From: Halichondria panicea
Taxonomy: Eukaryota; Porifera; Demospongiae; Suberitida; Halichondriidae
Assembly: GCF_963675165.1 (NCBI RefSeq)
Contig: NC_087393.1
Coordinates: forward strand, 622,502-686,501
Reading direction: 5' to 3'
DNA: 64,000 bases
In this document: positions 47,391-59,122 of the stretch, in pieces
Position numbering within the stretch: position 1 is the stretch's first letter
Layout of the letters: each line of letters begins with the position of its first letter
The notes under the pieces: generated by a model
Seen by the model: only the letters and a program-made list of their open reading frames with translations
The model's database searches: none
Told to the model about the DNA's origin: nothing
Position numbers and translations under genes: made by a program

Positions 47391-48594
47391 TTAAATACGT
47401 ACATAGACTATTATTAAGATTATTAGCATCGAAACAATGATGAACAATAAGACATATAAAATTTTTCCAATGAGGATAGCCCATCTGTTGAGCTGAAGTG
47501 CAGTCTTGGAGGCAGCCTGGGCTGCAGTGTAGTCTCCCGGGCAACGGCATCCCTCGCCTGTAACAATAGGATTGCTAAATTAATGCATAACCTGGGTTAC
47601 AGTAATAACAATAATTATATAAAATCATAATTATGGTATATTGACATCACAATACAATACCACGCAGCTAATATATGCAGCTAATGGAGATAGATTCTTA
47701 GATAGAAAACCTGTCAAAAATCTCTGTCTGGTCTCAAAAATGAATACTGTAAGGCGGCCACAATAAAAACAGTTTATCTAATACAGTGCTAAAGTCAAGT
47801 GTGTATCCTGTGTCAAATCATAGCAGTATATATACGCAGGTCCCTTCATTTCATTTTAGTTGGCTCTGTACTAATCCAGTTTCTACGGTAGTGCACCAGT
47901 ATACACAGTACAATGCATCGTTGATTAACAGGCCTATTCAATTAAACATTCAGACACACGGGTTGTTTAAAGACGGATAAAAACAAGCTGAACAAAAACA
48001 AACTGATGAGCTTTCAGTGTCATGAACCTACGTAACCAGTTAATCACAATATATAACGCTACAAACTTGTTGCAGTCCAAAGGATGATTTGTGCATGCAC
48101 ACTTACGTACCTCAATGGATTTGAGCAGAGCGGCAATTCCAAGAGGCCAGAAACAGAATAAGAGAGTCATTATGGACATCACAAAGTAGTCTTTTGGAGG
48201 TCGAAGAACACTACCAGGGGGAGGAGCAACAGCCTGGGGGCAGAGGTTCAATGGTAAATAAGTGGCCGGCTTAAAATTAAATGTAGATACTTACCTGCTG
48301 GGTTACGTAGACGACAGGCTGCTGTGCGTAGACAACTGGCTGCTGTGCATGGACAATCGGCTGCTGTGCGTGGACAATTGGCTGCTGGGGGTAGACAACC
48401 GGCTGCTGTGTGTGGACAGGAGAAGGTTCTCCAGCATCCTCTATGGAAGAGTAGAAGTTTATACTATAATTGCTTTATATCTAGCTTTAGATCTACATGT
48501 ACATGTACCCGTACGTAGCTATGACAATGACCAACATACGTATAGTACCTTGCTTTGAGGTGAGTGGTACTGAATCAACTTGCTTCTCAGACAT
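47391..48594 (-). pseudogene. CD225/dispanin D5, one-nucleotide frameshift
   Basis: Exons 48549-48594, 48295-48440 (five QQPVVY-type repeats), 48111-48233 (PPKDYFVMSIMTLLFCFWPL) and about 47391-47557. In the last exon the GTTGCCCGGGGAGAC of every paralog is GTTGCCCGGGAGAC here (near 47536). One G is missing, so the second helix is read out of frame. With that base ignored the frame stays open to TAA at 47391-47393, meaning the lesion is very recent, polymorphic or an assembly error in a homopolymer. The upstream region and exon 2 closely match D3. Confidence 0.75.
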
Positions 48595-49140
48595 CTTTAG
48601 CAAACTTTTAATCTTTTCTTCTATGTGCCTTTGTAATAGCAGAGATATCCGGCTGTAACAGAGACACTATCATAATTATGACAAGCATCACAAATACAAA
48701 TACATTATAACATAGTTGCCTCACCTAGCCCTTTTAGTGTGGTCTCTCTCTTGTGTATTTCTCTTGTTTACCAATAAACCGTCCCATCACATCGTATAGG
48801 TATATGGCCTTATATATATGGTTGTTTTACATTCAATTACTCAATACATAACTGTTATTCTGATTGTAGCCTGGTTTGTATTTTCATCAACTTTTCCTGT
48901 AATTGCGTACAAATAAATTGTCCCAGCATGCACTGTCATGTAGGTAAACCTGTGTGTATAATTATACCCTAATTGGCCTGGCACTAACTAAGCTGATCCT
49001 CCAAAGTTTGAGTTTGAGTAATTTGATTGAATTAATTTGGAACTAAGACGATCTTTATGTAAACACGAAAAAGTTTAGCTTGACGTAAAAAGTTGATTAC
49101 ATAATATAGTCCATGATAGTAATACTCGCAATCTGCTTCA

Positions 49141-50897
49141 CTAGTTGCTCGTTATTATGGCCAGTGGGATCGCCCACGAGACCTGACTCAGGACAACAAA
49201 GACAATCAGGACTATTCCAACAATGATAGCCAATCTGTTGAGCTTATAAGCACTCTTGGAGGCGGTCTGAGCTGCAGCGTAGTCTCCCCGGGCAACGGCA
49301 TCCCTCACCTGTAACAATAAACAATAGATTGCTAATTAATGAACTGGAGCATAGCCTGGGTTACAGTAATCATTATTTCGTGCATGTATATATAATTATG
49401 GTACAGTAGAACCTCGATTATCCGGCCCTCCATTATCCGGAACCTCGATTATCCGGCTTGGCAGTTTTCTTGTTATCAGATCAGAAAATGGGTGTGTTTA
49501 TCAATAAAGTGGGTGGATCAAGGCGTGGTTTATCTATTTGATTATTCGGCATATTCACTTATCCGGCCTGCTTCTGGAACCAAGGTGTCCGGATAATCGA
49601 GGTTCTACTGGACATCACAGTACGCACCACGCAGCTAATTGAGATACAACTATTTGCATGGTCCCAAAATTATAGGGAACACTTGTAAGGTGGCCACAAC
49701 AGAAACAGTTTATCTAAGACTGTGCTAACGTTAAGTGTGCATCCTGTGTCAAATCGTAGCAGAATTTATGTATGTAAGTCGATCACCTAAAGTACTAGAG
49801 TTGAATCTATAACTATAGAGTTCTGATGGTTCAAATTCAACGGATTTATGATTATCTGAAAGCGTAGAAGGAGTTCTTTCATGGTATGCTCAATACTACA
49901 TCGCGTGCGAGTCATGTTACTTTGTGCACAGTTTTTGTGTAGAGGTATCGGTAGTTTGACACTCTTCTCTTCTTATATACAGTTATGGCCATTCAAGGAT
50001 GCTCTATTTAACGCTAGGTCGAAGCTTTGAAATTGTACACTTTATTCTATAGTGCACCACTATATACACAGGTACAGGTACAATGCATGTACAGCCTTAA
50101 AATTAATACGTCTTTCACAGGCCTATTCAATTAAACATTCAGTCTTGAAGACTAGTAAGGGACAAACACCCGCTGACGAGCTGTCAGCGTCATGTTAAAC
50201 CTATATTAATTACAATGTATAACACTTCAACTTAAGAAGTCCAAACTTGACGATTGTGTACACTTATTTAACGCATAATTAGTAATTTGGGTTTTCACAG
50301 GCCTATTCAATTGAACATCCACATGAGTTTGTTTTTTTTAACTAGTAAGAGACAAAAGCAAGCAGGTGAGATTTCAGTGTCATGTTAAACCTACGTTGCC
50401 AGTTAATTACAATGTATAACGCTTCAACTTAAGATGATTGTGCACACTTATTTAATTTCTGTATATACCTCAATGGATTTGAGCAGAGCAATGATGCCAA
50501 TAGGCCAGCAACAGAACAAGAGAGTCACTATGGACATCATCAAGTAGTCTTTTGGAGGAACACCACCTGGGGAAGCAACAGCCTGGAGGCAGAGATTTAA
50601 TGGTAAATAAGTGGCCAGCTAGCATTATGTGTAGTAGATACTCACCTGCTGGGCCTGGGTTACGTAGACAACAGGCTGCTGTGCGTAGACGACAGGCTGC
50701 TGTGTCACTGTGTATACAGGAGGAGGTCCTCCAGCCTCCTCTGTGGAAGAGTGTAGAGTTAGGTTTATTTTACTAGCCTATTAATTAAAAAATAGCTAGC
50801 AGCTGTAAGTTTTATACCTTCAGATTAGTACATGCCTGTAGCTATGGTAAACATGGACAAACACACCTGGTACTGATTCAACTTGCTTCTCAGACAT
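49141..50897 (-). CDS. CD225/dispanin family protein D6
   Basis: Exons 50867-50897 (MSEKQVESVP, shorter than in its neighbours), 50646-50740, 50469-50582 and 49141-49308 give 135 residues. Exon 2 has two QQPVVY units and ends VTQAQQ. Exon 3 reads GGVPPKDYLMMSIVTLLFCC, with an extra Cys that could be palmitoylated. Exon 4 reads VRDAVARGDYAAAQTASKSA and continues into the second helix, ending SQVSWAIPLAIITSN. Intact. Intron 3 contains a pogo/Tigger-like element. Confidence 0.85.
49404..49610. mobile_element. pogo/Tigger-like MITE with perfect 22-bp TIRs
   Basis: The left end CAGTAGAACCTCGATTATCC+GG and right end CC+GGATAATCGAGGTTCTACTG are exact inverted copies, about 207 bp apart, in D6 intron 3. 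The terminus matches what is known of pogo/Tigger (Tc1/mariner) ends. TA is present on the left side only. Confidence 0.75.
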
Positions 50898-51223
50898 CTT
50901 TAGCAGAACTTTCAATCTTCCTTCTATGTGGCTGCTGGCACCTTTATAATAGCAGAGAGATCAAGCCTGCAGAGACACTATCAATGACATGACAAGTACA
51001 AGTACAGTTTTATAACGTATCCTCCATTGGGGACACCCCTGCCACACTAATTTGGGTATTTCAGGCCAATTCAATTCAATTTAATATTCAGTCTCATGAG
51101 TTTTTTTTTACGACTGGTAAGGGACAAAAACAAGCTGACGAGCTTTCAGTGTCATAAACCTACATAACCAGTTAACGCTTCAACTTATAAGCAGTCCAAA
51201 GACAATTGCATTTAATTATGCAC

Positions 51224-51441
51224 CTCAATCGATTTGAGCAGAGTAGATACTCACCTGCTGGGTTACGTAGACGACAGGTTGCTGTGCGTACACAGGAGAA
51301 GGTCCTTCAGCCTCCTCTGCGTAAGAGTAGAGCATAACAATACTCTAATCTAGCTTCAGATCTACATAATTATGTAGATGTAGCTATGGCAAACATGGAC
51401 ATTACCTTCTTTGAAAATAGTTTAACTTGCTTCTCAGACAT
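51224..51441 (-). pseudogene. CD225/dispanin D7 remnant
   Basis: An exon 1 (MSEKQVKLFSKK, ATG at 51439-51441) and a Pro/Gln exon (51255-51316, one QQPVVY unit) are recognisable. The first-helix exon is reduced to its last 20 nt (51224-51243), fused directly to the following intron. No second-helix exon follows before D6. An internal deletion has removed the CD225 core. Confidence 0.7.
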
Positions 51442-52145
51442 AATTATCTTTAACAGAACCTTCAATCTTCCCTTCTATGTGCCTTTTATGTATATATAAT
51501 GTAGAGACACTGTCACAATGACAGGCATGACAAGTATAGACATGCAGGGGTTTGGGCCTCCCAAACTAAAGACAATGTGTGTGACAAATCATTTGTACCA
51601 CAATACACATTGTATTCTATATAGAAACAAAATATGTGACAGGCTCTGGGAAAACCAGACTATTGGAGCAGAATTTAGTATTGAGCTACAGCTAAATTTA
51701 TGCCAACAGTATAAAATCTCAAATAAAATGTTATTGATGTATAAGTATCTACAGTCCTTCTACTACCTCTCTGTAAAATCTGATGCTCTAAATCCAACTC
51801 TTTCCATCGAAACGCTTCGTCCAAAGTTTCGCTATTACCTTATTTTTCCTAATTAAGCAATCTTTGAGAGTCGTTTTTCTCGATACTACATTTTACGGCT
51901 TCGAGTTTCCAACGTGCATGACTCGGGTATGAAACTAGGTATGTGAACACTAAGCATATCATTGTGTAGGCAATGCTCTGCTCTATTATTTGGTACATTA
52001 ATCACACATATTTTAGTCTGCTCCAATAGTCTGGTTTTCCCAGAGCCTGTCACAATTATTCCCAAGAGTACACGAAGTTTAACTTGACATAAAAAAAAGT
52101 TGATTATAAAGTCCGTAATTATTATGATACTCGCAATCTCCTTCA
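51442..52145. other. Spacer between D7 remnant and D8
   Basis: Contains an open stretch at 51518-51856 with no splice signals or recognised domain. Sequence near 51637-51676 reappears inverted near 52022-52055 (GGCTCTGGGAAAACCAGACT), so an inverted-repeat insertion of about 400 bp is likely. Confidence 0.45.
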
Positions 52146-54073
52146 CTAATTGCGTCTTATTACGGCAAATGGGATAATCCACGAGAGCTGACTCAGGCCA
52201 ACAAGGACCAGAACAAAGACAAGCACTATTATGCCAATGATGATAGCCAATTTGTTGAGCTGAAGAGCACTCTTAGAGGCGGTCTGAGCTGCAGCGTAGT
52301 CTCCCCGGTCAACGGCACTCCTCACCTGTAACAATAGGATTGCTAATTAATAAGGGTAGCCAGATAATAATTATTTTGTGTACGTATATAAAAACGTAAT
52401 TCTGGTATGACATCACAATACCATGCAGCTAATTGAGATACAAGTTGCTAGATTCTTGAGACAGACAGGAGAAAACCTCAAAATATATCTGTCTGGTCCC
52501 AAAGAGGTATGCCACAACAACAACAGTTTATCTAAGACTGTGCTAAAGTCAAGTGCGTATCCTTGTGTCAAATTTATGTAGGATATACGTTTTTGAGTTG
52601 GCTCTGTAAACCTAGGTCCAAATTGAATTGGAACAAGACATATCGTATACCGTATTAATAGTTTGCTGGTGAAAAACCTTTGCGAATGAGAAATTTGGCC
52701 CTTTTGCGATTTTTGGCAAGGATTATGTGTATTTACTAGTAACAGGAGCCCATAAATAAGAGAAGGAGCGGCTGACTACGGGGATCACGTTTCGTAAGTG
52801 GTTATGACCGCATTTCCATAATTATATGCAGAGTCACTTAAGTGGTTGAATCCCTACACGTGTTATACACAATACAGGGCTGTGGTTTGTAAGCACTTAG
52901 TCGCTTCCATACAAGGAAGTGCGGTTTCACCGGCAATTACGAGATGTGATCCCTGAGTATACGTTGAAGTTAGCCGCTCCTTCTCTTATTTATGGGCTCC
53001 TGCTAGTAATCATTTAGGTTTTGCATTTTATTGATGTGAATTGATCAACCCTCGCAAAGTTTGCATATGTTTGATGCTTGCAAAACATTCTAGACTAGTA
53101 ATACGGTAGCGAGTTATTTTCGTATGGTGGAAATGTTCGTAGATTTCGTATTCTAGAAATTATTTTAGATTTAACGTCACTATCCTGAGCTGTACGAAAA
53201 TACAAAATATTTAAATGGGTCGTTTGTACAAACATTTGCAACAATGAAAATTACTCGCTATACGGTAAGTTGAAAAGACTACAGTATTTTGTCAAAAAGA
53301 GGTCCAAAATAGGTTTAACCCATCATCTGAAAGGTCTCTCTCAAAAAAATGTTTTCTTGGACCAATAGAACTAAAGTTATGGCCGTTAAAAGACGCTCTA
53401 TTCAACGCTAAGTCAAAGACTTGAAATTGAACACTTTGAACTCTAGTGCACCACTATACACAGGTGCAGGTGCAATGCATGATTATGTAATTTGGGGTTT
53501 TCACAGACCTATTCATTTAACATTCCACGTGAGACTAGTAAGGGACAAAAACAAGCAGGTGAGATTTCAATGTCATGTTAAACCTACGTTGCCAGTTAAA
53601 ATTACAATGTATAACGCTTCAACTTAAGACGATTGTGCACACTTATTTAATTTACGTACCTCAATGGATTTGAGCAGAGCAACGATGCCAAGAGGCCAGA
53701 AACAGAACAAGAGAGTTAGTATGGACATCACAAAGTAGTCTTTTGGAGGAACACCACCTGGGGGCGCCTGGGGGCAGAAGTTATCAATGGTAAATAAGTG
53801 GCCAGCTAAGCATTTAATACTCACCTGCTGGGCCTGGGTTACGTAAACGACAGGCTGCTGTGCGTAGACAACCGGCTGCTGTGGGTAGACAGGAGGAGGT
53901 CCTCCAGCCTCCTCTGCAGAAGGAAGAGTATAACACTCAGGTATTCTACTTAGCCTATTAGCTAAGCTGAATCTAACTCCAAATCTACATGTACATAGCT
54001 AGCTATGACAAACATAGACAAACATACCTTGCTTTGAGGAGAGTGGTACTGATTCAACTTGCTTCTCAGACAT
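52146..54073 (-). CDS. CD225/dispanin family protein D8
   Basis: Exons 54028-54073 (MSEKQVESVPLSSKQ), 53825-53913 (QQPVVYAQQPVVYVTQAQQ), 53660-53767 (PPKDYFVMSILTLLFCFWPL) and 52146-52325 give 140 residues. The last exon carries RSAVDRGDYAAAQTASKSAL and a hydrophobic second helix ending SQLSWIIPFAVIRRN. Intact, with all phases matching. It is nearly identical in exons 2-4 to D9. Intron 3 (1.3 kb) holds two TIR elements. Confidence 0.85.
52743..53002. mobile_element. 260-bp TIR element with 31-bp perfect ends
   Basis: The 31-bp ends (beginning CAGGAGCCCATAAATAAGAG) at 52743-52773 and 52972-53002 are exact inverted copies. They continue imperfectly inward. CTAGTAA occurs on both sides as a probable 7-bp target duplication. 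It lies in D8 intron 3. Confidence 0.8.
53102..53271. mobile_element. MITE related to the ACGGTAGCGAGT/ACTCGCTATACGGT family
   Basis: The ends GTAGCGAGTTATTTTCGT and ATGAAAATTACTCGCTATAC are imperfect inverted repeats in D8 intron 3. A decayed relative with similar interior (ATCCTGAGCTGTACGAA) lies at about 16370-16500. Confidence 0.6.
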
Positions 54074-54342
54074 CTTTAGCAGAATTTGAAATCTTACCTT
54101 CTATGTGGCTGCTGACACAAAACTGATAATAGCAGAGAGATCCGGCCTGAGCCAAAAATAGGTTACCAATGACACAGCTTATAATTATTAGGTTTGAGCC
54201 CCTCCCACACTAGATCAAGTGTTGTGATTAATTAAATCCTTGTATATATATATACTTGTAATGCTATATAATTCACAGCAATGAAATACTAAAAATACAA
54301 AAATAAAAGTTGAAGTCCACGATAGATTTGCAATCTCCTTCA

Positions 54343-55255
54343 CTAATTGCGCCTTATTACGGCCAATGGGATAATCCACGTGAGCTGACTCAGGCCAACA
54401 AGGACCAGAACAAAGAAAAGTATGATTGTTCCAATGATGATAGCCAATTTGTTGAGCTGATAAGCACTCTTGGAGGCAGTCTGAGCTGCAGTGTAGTCTC
54501 CCCGGGCAACGGCACCTCTCACCTGTAACAATAGGATTGCTAATTAACGAAAACCTATCTCTAAAAACTACAACAATTTTCTGTCTCTCAAGAATTGCAA
54601 CTTGTACTCAATAATATTGTCATGTCAATACTAAATTATGATTTTAATACACATGCACGAAATCCAGGCTGTGCTCCAGTTCATTAATTTGCAATTCTAT
54701 CGTTACAGGTGAGTCTAAGACTGTACTAACATCAGATGTGCATCCTTGTGTCAAATCTTAGCATACGTAGGTCCCCTCCATTTTGAAAGTACTAGAGTTG
54801 GTTCTGCACACTTTTTTAATTTACATACCTCAATGGATTTGATCAGAGCAACGATACCAAGAGGCCAGAAACAGAACAAGAGAGTCAGTATGGACATCAC
54901 AAAGTAGTCTTTTGGAGGAACACCACCTGGGGGCGCCTGGGGGCAGAGGTTATCAATGATAAATAAGTGGCCGGCTAAGCATTTAATAAATGTAGATACT
55001 CACCTGCTGGGCCTGGGTTACGTAAACGACAGGCTGCTGTGCGTAGACAACAGGCTGCTGTGAATAGACATGAGGAGGTCCTCCAGCCTCCTCTGTGGAA
55101 GGAAGAGTATAGCATATAACCCTCAGGTTTGTTCTATACTAGCCTAGCTAGCTAGCATGCAGCTGTATATTTAGCTTCAGACCTATATGCACATCTTGGC
55201 AAAACACACCTTGCTTTGAGGTGAGTGGTACTGATTCAACTTGCTTCCCAGACAT
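54343..55255 (-). CDS. CD225/dispanin family protein D9
   Basis: Exons 55210-55255 (MSGKQVESVPLTSKQ), 55004-55092, 54829-54936 and 54343-54522 give 140 residues. The domain plan matches D8. Pro/Gln/Tyr exon (HSQQPVVYAQQPVVYVTQAQQ), then PPKDYFVMSILTLLFCFWPL, then VRGAVARGDYTAAQTASKSA and a second helix ending SQLTWIIPLAVIRRN. Intact and compact (913 bp). Its 5' two exons are also duplicated, in damaged form, at 57.2-57.4 kb. Confidence 0.85.
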
Positions 55256-55509
55256 CTTTAGCAGAACTTTCTATCTTCCCTTCTATGTGGCTGCTGGCAC
55301 CTTTATGTAATAGTCGTATGTAGAGACCCTATTATTATAAATATTATGATAGTCTACGTGCACTTTAACATACCCTCCATGCATTCCTTTGGGACACTGA
55401 AATAGCCTCTCCTACACACTGCCTACTATAGACATACTTCTGATACCACAATAATTATATAAAAACACATAATTTTAATTTCAAATAGTCATACTGGTAT
55501 TAATGTTAG

Positions 55510-56889
55510 CTAGGGAGCGAGCGCACTGTCTGTGCTATTATAGTCATAGTTTTCAAAAGGTATGATCCAAACAATTTGGCAAAGCAGGACTATCCCAAGG
55601 GTAATGACAATCGATATGATCCCGAGTATGATAGACAGCTTGTTGAATTTGTGAGCACTTCGTGATGCAATTTGAGCAGAAAACAGATCCCCCCTGGCAA
55701 TAGCACTCCTCACCTGCAGAGAGGATCAGTCAGCAACTAATCGCTAGTGACTACTTGACACACTACAGCAAATTGGACATTGGACCACCACCACCCTTTG
55801 CTAAACATTAGAAGATTTATATGACAGCTCATTTAGGCCATTGATTAAAAAGCCTAACTAACTAGGAGTCATAATTATTGAATGGGAACTAAGTGATCAC
55901 ATGTGTAGTGGTAACATGATCAGTCACATGTGAAATAACATGGTGATGCAATCCTTGGGAAAAGTAGAAACACAACATCCCGTTCTAATCCTCATAATTA
56001 ATGCACATTGCACCAGTAAAAGACCAAGTAGGAGGGCTCAGGGGTGTTGTTCAAAAGCTAGAAGCATGATCAACCTCCACATACACATAATAGATTAAAA
56101 ATTATTTACCCAATACAAAAGGCCGAAAAATCAAACCAATTTGGATTTAAACACATCATTTGAATGATTTCTTTCTCTAAGCTTTTAGAAAAATCATATT
56201 TTGAATTAAGTTATGGCTGTTGAACTACACCCGGTTTACGTACACTGTACATGTATGTGGCCACTACTTGCAAGGACAAACTCTTTTTAAACCAACACAG
56301 TACTGTTAGTACAATTCTGAGTTTGACTTCTCTAAGAGACCACCTTTCTATGGAGAACACATTTTATAGAGGTCCATGTACAGGTGGTTGCCCATACACG
56401 TTTGACTGCACTATAAATAATTTATAACATTATACCAAGAAGCACCCCAATTTAACGTACCTCAAGAGATTTCAAGAGTGCGACAACGCCTAGAGGCCAG
56501 AAGCAGAAGAAGATGGTGAGTAAGGACATAGTGAGGTAATCATCGGGAATAGTTCCAGTGAGGGGAGTGTAGGATACAGCCTGAGGGGAAAACATCACTG
56601 TAGGTTTCTTTGTAGCCTGGTACTCTCCCCGGCTGTATTCAGGTGGACCTCCATCTGTGTGTGGAGGAAAATATTTATTTGCTAGCTATCTAAAAAATTC
56701 TTTCCAATATTCCCCACTGTCTCCCCCTATCATTGCCAACTGTCCGCTTCCCTTTTTTTTCTAGTCCTACTCACTGCACTAATGACTCTAACCCTCTCCC
56801 TCTCTTCCCCAAGGCCGGTCAGTTTAAGCATGCCAGATAATAGAGATACCTTGCTCCTTTGTGAGTGGGGTCTTCTCGCCTGCACTTAT
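55510..56889 (-). pseudogene. CD225/dispanin D10, start codon lost (ATG to ATA)
   Basis: Blocks are 56850-56889, 56461-56654 and 55510-55713. Exon 2 fuses the Pro/Tyr linker and first-helix segments in one exon (GGPPEYSRGEYQ...PDDYLTMSLLTIFFCFWPLG). Exon 3 gives VRSAIARGDLFSAQIASRSA and a second helix ending WIIPFENYDYNSTDS. Where the paralog D11 begins ATG AGT GCA GGA GAG, D10 reads ATA AGT GCA GGC GAG (56887-56889). The rest is open. It may be silenced, or use a non-ATG or downstream Met (a Met lies in exon 2 before the helix). Confidence 0.7.
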
Positions 56890-57070
56890 GTTGCTGCAGT
56901 TTAATACCTTGTAACTGATATAAAAGAGTAGCTCACATGCTAAGCTTTTCAGCTTTTCAGGCCATGGAATCAGGTAAACATCGTCTTATTGTGATTTAAA
57001 AATGATTGATGAGCGAAATTAAGTATTTATGACACTTTAATAACACATGAATTGTAGTTTATGCATTACC

Positions 57071-57413
57071 CTAATTACGTACAATGCTCAGAATAAAAGC
57101 TAGGGAAACAATCCATGCCAGTTGAGCAATTAACACAATGACCCAGAGAAATATTCCAACTGCAATTGAAATAATGTTGAAGATCTTGGCATTTGAGGAA
57201 CTTATCCTCGCCTTTTGTGATGCTGTGGGTAGACAGGAGGAGGTCCTCCAGCCTCCTCTGTGGAAGGAGAGTATAGCATATAACCCTCAGGTTTATTCTA
57301 TACTAGCCTAGCTATATAGCTAGCATGCAGCTGTATATTTAGCTTCATACCTACATGCACATCTTGGCAAAACACGAGGTGAGTGGCACTGATTCAACTT
57401 GCTTCCCAGACAT
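57071..57413 (-). pseudogene. Chimeric dispanin remnant (D12-type helix exon fused to D9-type 5' exons)
   Basis: 57071-57217 is a copy of the D12 second-helix exon (AKIFNIISIAVGIF...AQLAWIV), truncated at its 5' side. It joins directly, at about 57218-57224, a truncated Pro/Gln exon (to 57257) and a D8/D9-type first exon (57375-57413) that has lost its donor. No first-helix exon lies between them. This is a duplication breakpoint inside coding sequence, not a working gene. Confidence 0.7.
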
Positions 57414-57723
57414 CTTTAGCAGAACTTTCGATCTTCCCTTCTATGTGGCTGCTGGCACCTTTATATAATAGTCGTATGTAGAGACCCTATTATTATAAAT
57501 ATTATGATAGTCTACGTGCACTTTAAAATACCCTCCATGCATTCCTTTGGGACACTGAAGTAGCTAGCCTCTCCTACACACTGCCTAATGATATATGATA
57601 GCTATCTATTGACATAATTCTGATACCACAATAATTATACAAAAACACATAATTTTAATTTCAAATAGTCACACTGGTATTAAAGCTAGCTAGGGAGCAA
57701 GCGTACTGTCTGTGCTATTATAG

Positions 57724-58924
57724 TCATACGATCCAAACAAGTTGGCAGAGCAGGACTACCCCGAGGGTAATGACGAATGATATGATCCCGAGTATGATAG
57801 ACAGCTTGTTGAATTTGTGAGCACTTCGTGATGCAATTTGAGCAGAAAACAGATCCCCCCTGGCAATAGCACTCCTCACCTGCAGAGGGGATCGGTCAGC
57901 AACTAATCGCTAGTGACTACTTGATACACTACAGCAAATTGGACATTGGACCACCACCCTTTGCTAAACCTTAGAAGATTTATATGATAGCCTCATGAAT
58001 AATTTTGTACTTTTTAAAAAGCCTAGCTGAGCTATGGCTCATGATGAGCTACGAGTCATGATTATTGAAAAATAGGAACTAACTGATCACATGTGTAGTG
58101 GTAACATAATATTCATGATCAGTCACATGTGAAATGCAATCCTTGGGAAAAGTAGAAACACAACATCCCGTTCTAATCCTCACAATTAATGTACCAAGAA
58201 GGGGTGTTGTTCAAAAGCTAGAAGCATGATCAACCTCCACATACACATGATAGATTAAAAATTATTTACCCAATACAAAAGGCTGAAAAATCAAACCAAT
58301 TTGGATTTAACACATCACCAACACAGTACTGTTAGTACAATTCTGAGTTTGACTTCTCTAAGAGACCGCCTTTCTAGGGAGAACACATTTTATAGAGGTC
58401 CATGTACAGGTGGTTGCCCATACACGTTTCACTGCACTATAAATTATTTAATGTACCTCAAGAGATTTCAAGAGTGCGACAATGCCTAGAGGCCAGAAGC
58501 AGAAAAAAATGGTGAGTAAGGACGAAATGAGGTAATCATCGGGAATAGTTCCAGTGAGGGGATCGGGAGTGTAGGATGCAGCCTGAGGGGAAAACATCAC
58601 TGTAGGTTTCTTTGTAGCCTGGTAGTCTCCCTGGCTGTATTCAGGTGGTTGATATTCTCCCTGGCTGTATTCAGGTGGTGGACCTCCATCTGTGTGGAGA
58701 AAAATATTTATTTACTAGCCATCTAACCAATACTCCCCACTCCTAGATCCTACCATTGCCAACTGTCTCCCCTACCATTGCCTCGGCCTCCCCTTTCTTT
58801 CCTAGTCCTACTCACTGCACTAGTGACTCTTTCCCCCTCTCCCTCACTCTCTTCCCTAGTTTAAATGCCGGATAATAGATATACCTTGCTCCTTTGTGAG
58901 TGGGGTCTTCTCTCCTGCACTCAT
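57724..58924 (-). CDS. CD225/dispanin family protein D11 (shortened C-terminus)
   Basis: Three exons, 58885-58924 (MSAGEKTPLTKEQ), 58457-58689 and 57724-57879, give 142 residues. As in D10, linker and first helix share one exon. Its linker has a duplicated PPEYSQGEYQ unit that D10 lacks. The core reads IPDDYLISSLLTIFFCFWPLG, then VRSAIARGDLFSAQIASRSA and a second helix. A ~14-nt deletion after LVWIV, relative to D10, brings TGA (57724-57726) about 15 codons early, removing only the tail. It may well be functional because both helices are retained. Confidence 0.75.
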
Positions 58925-59122
58925 GTTACTGCAGTTTAATACCTTGTAACTGAGTAGCTCACTTGCTCAGCTTTTCAGCTTTTCAGTTTTAAGGTCATGG
59001 AATCAGGTAAACATCGTCTTATTGTGATTTAAAAATGATTGATGAGCGAAAATTTAAAAAAATTATTTATGACACTTATTACATGTACCTTACATTGCAT
59101 GAATTGTAGTTTATGCATTACC

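Noticed and set aside
51518-51856. 112-codon open frame between dispanins
   Set aside because: No homology recognised; part lies in an inverted repeat with 52020-52060, so probably repeat-derived.
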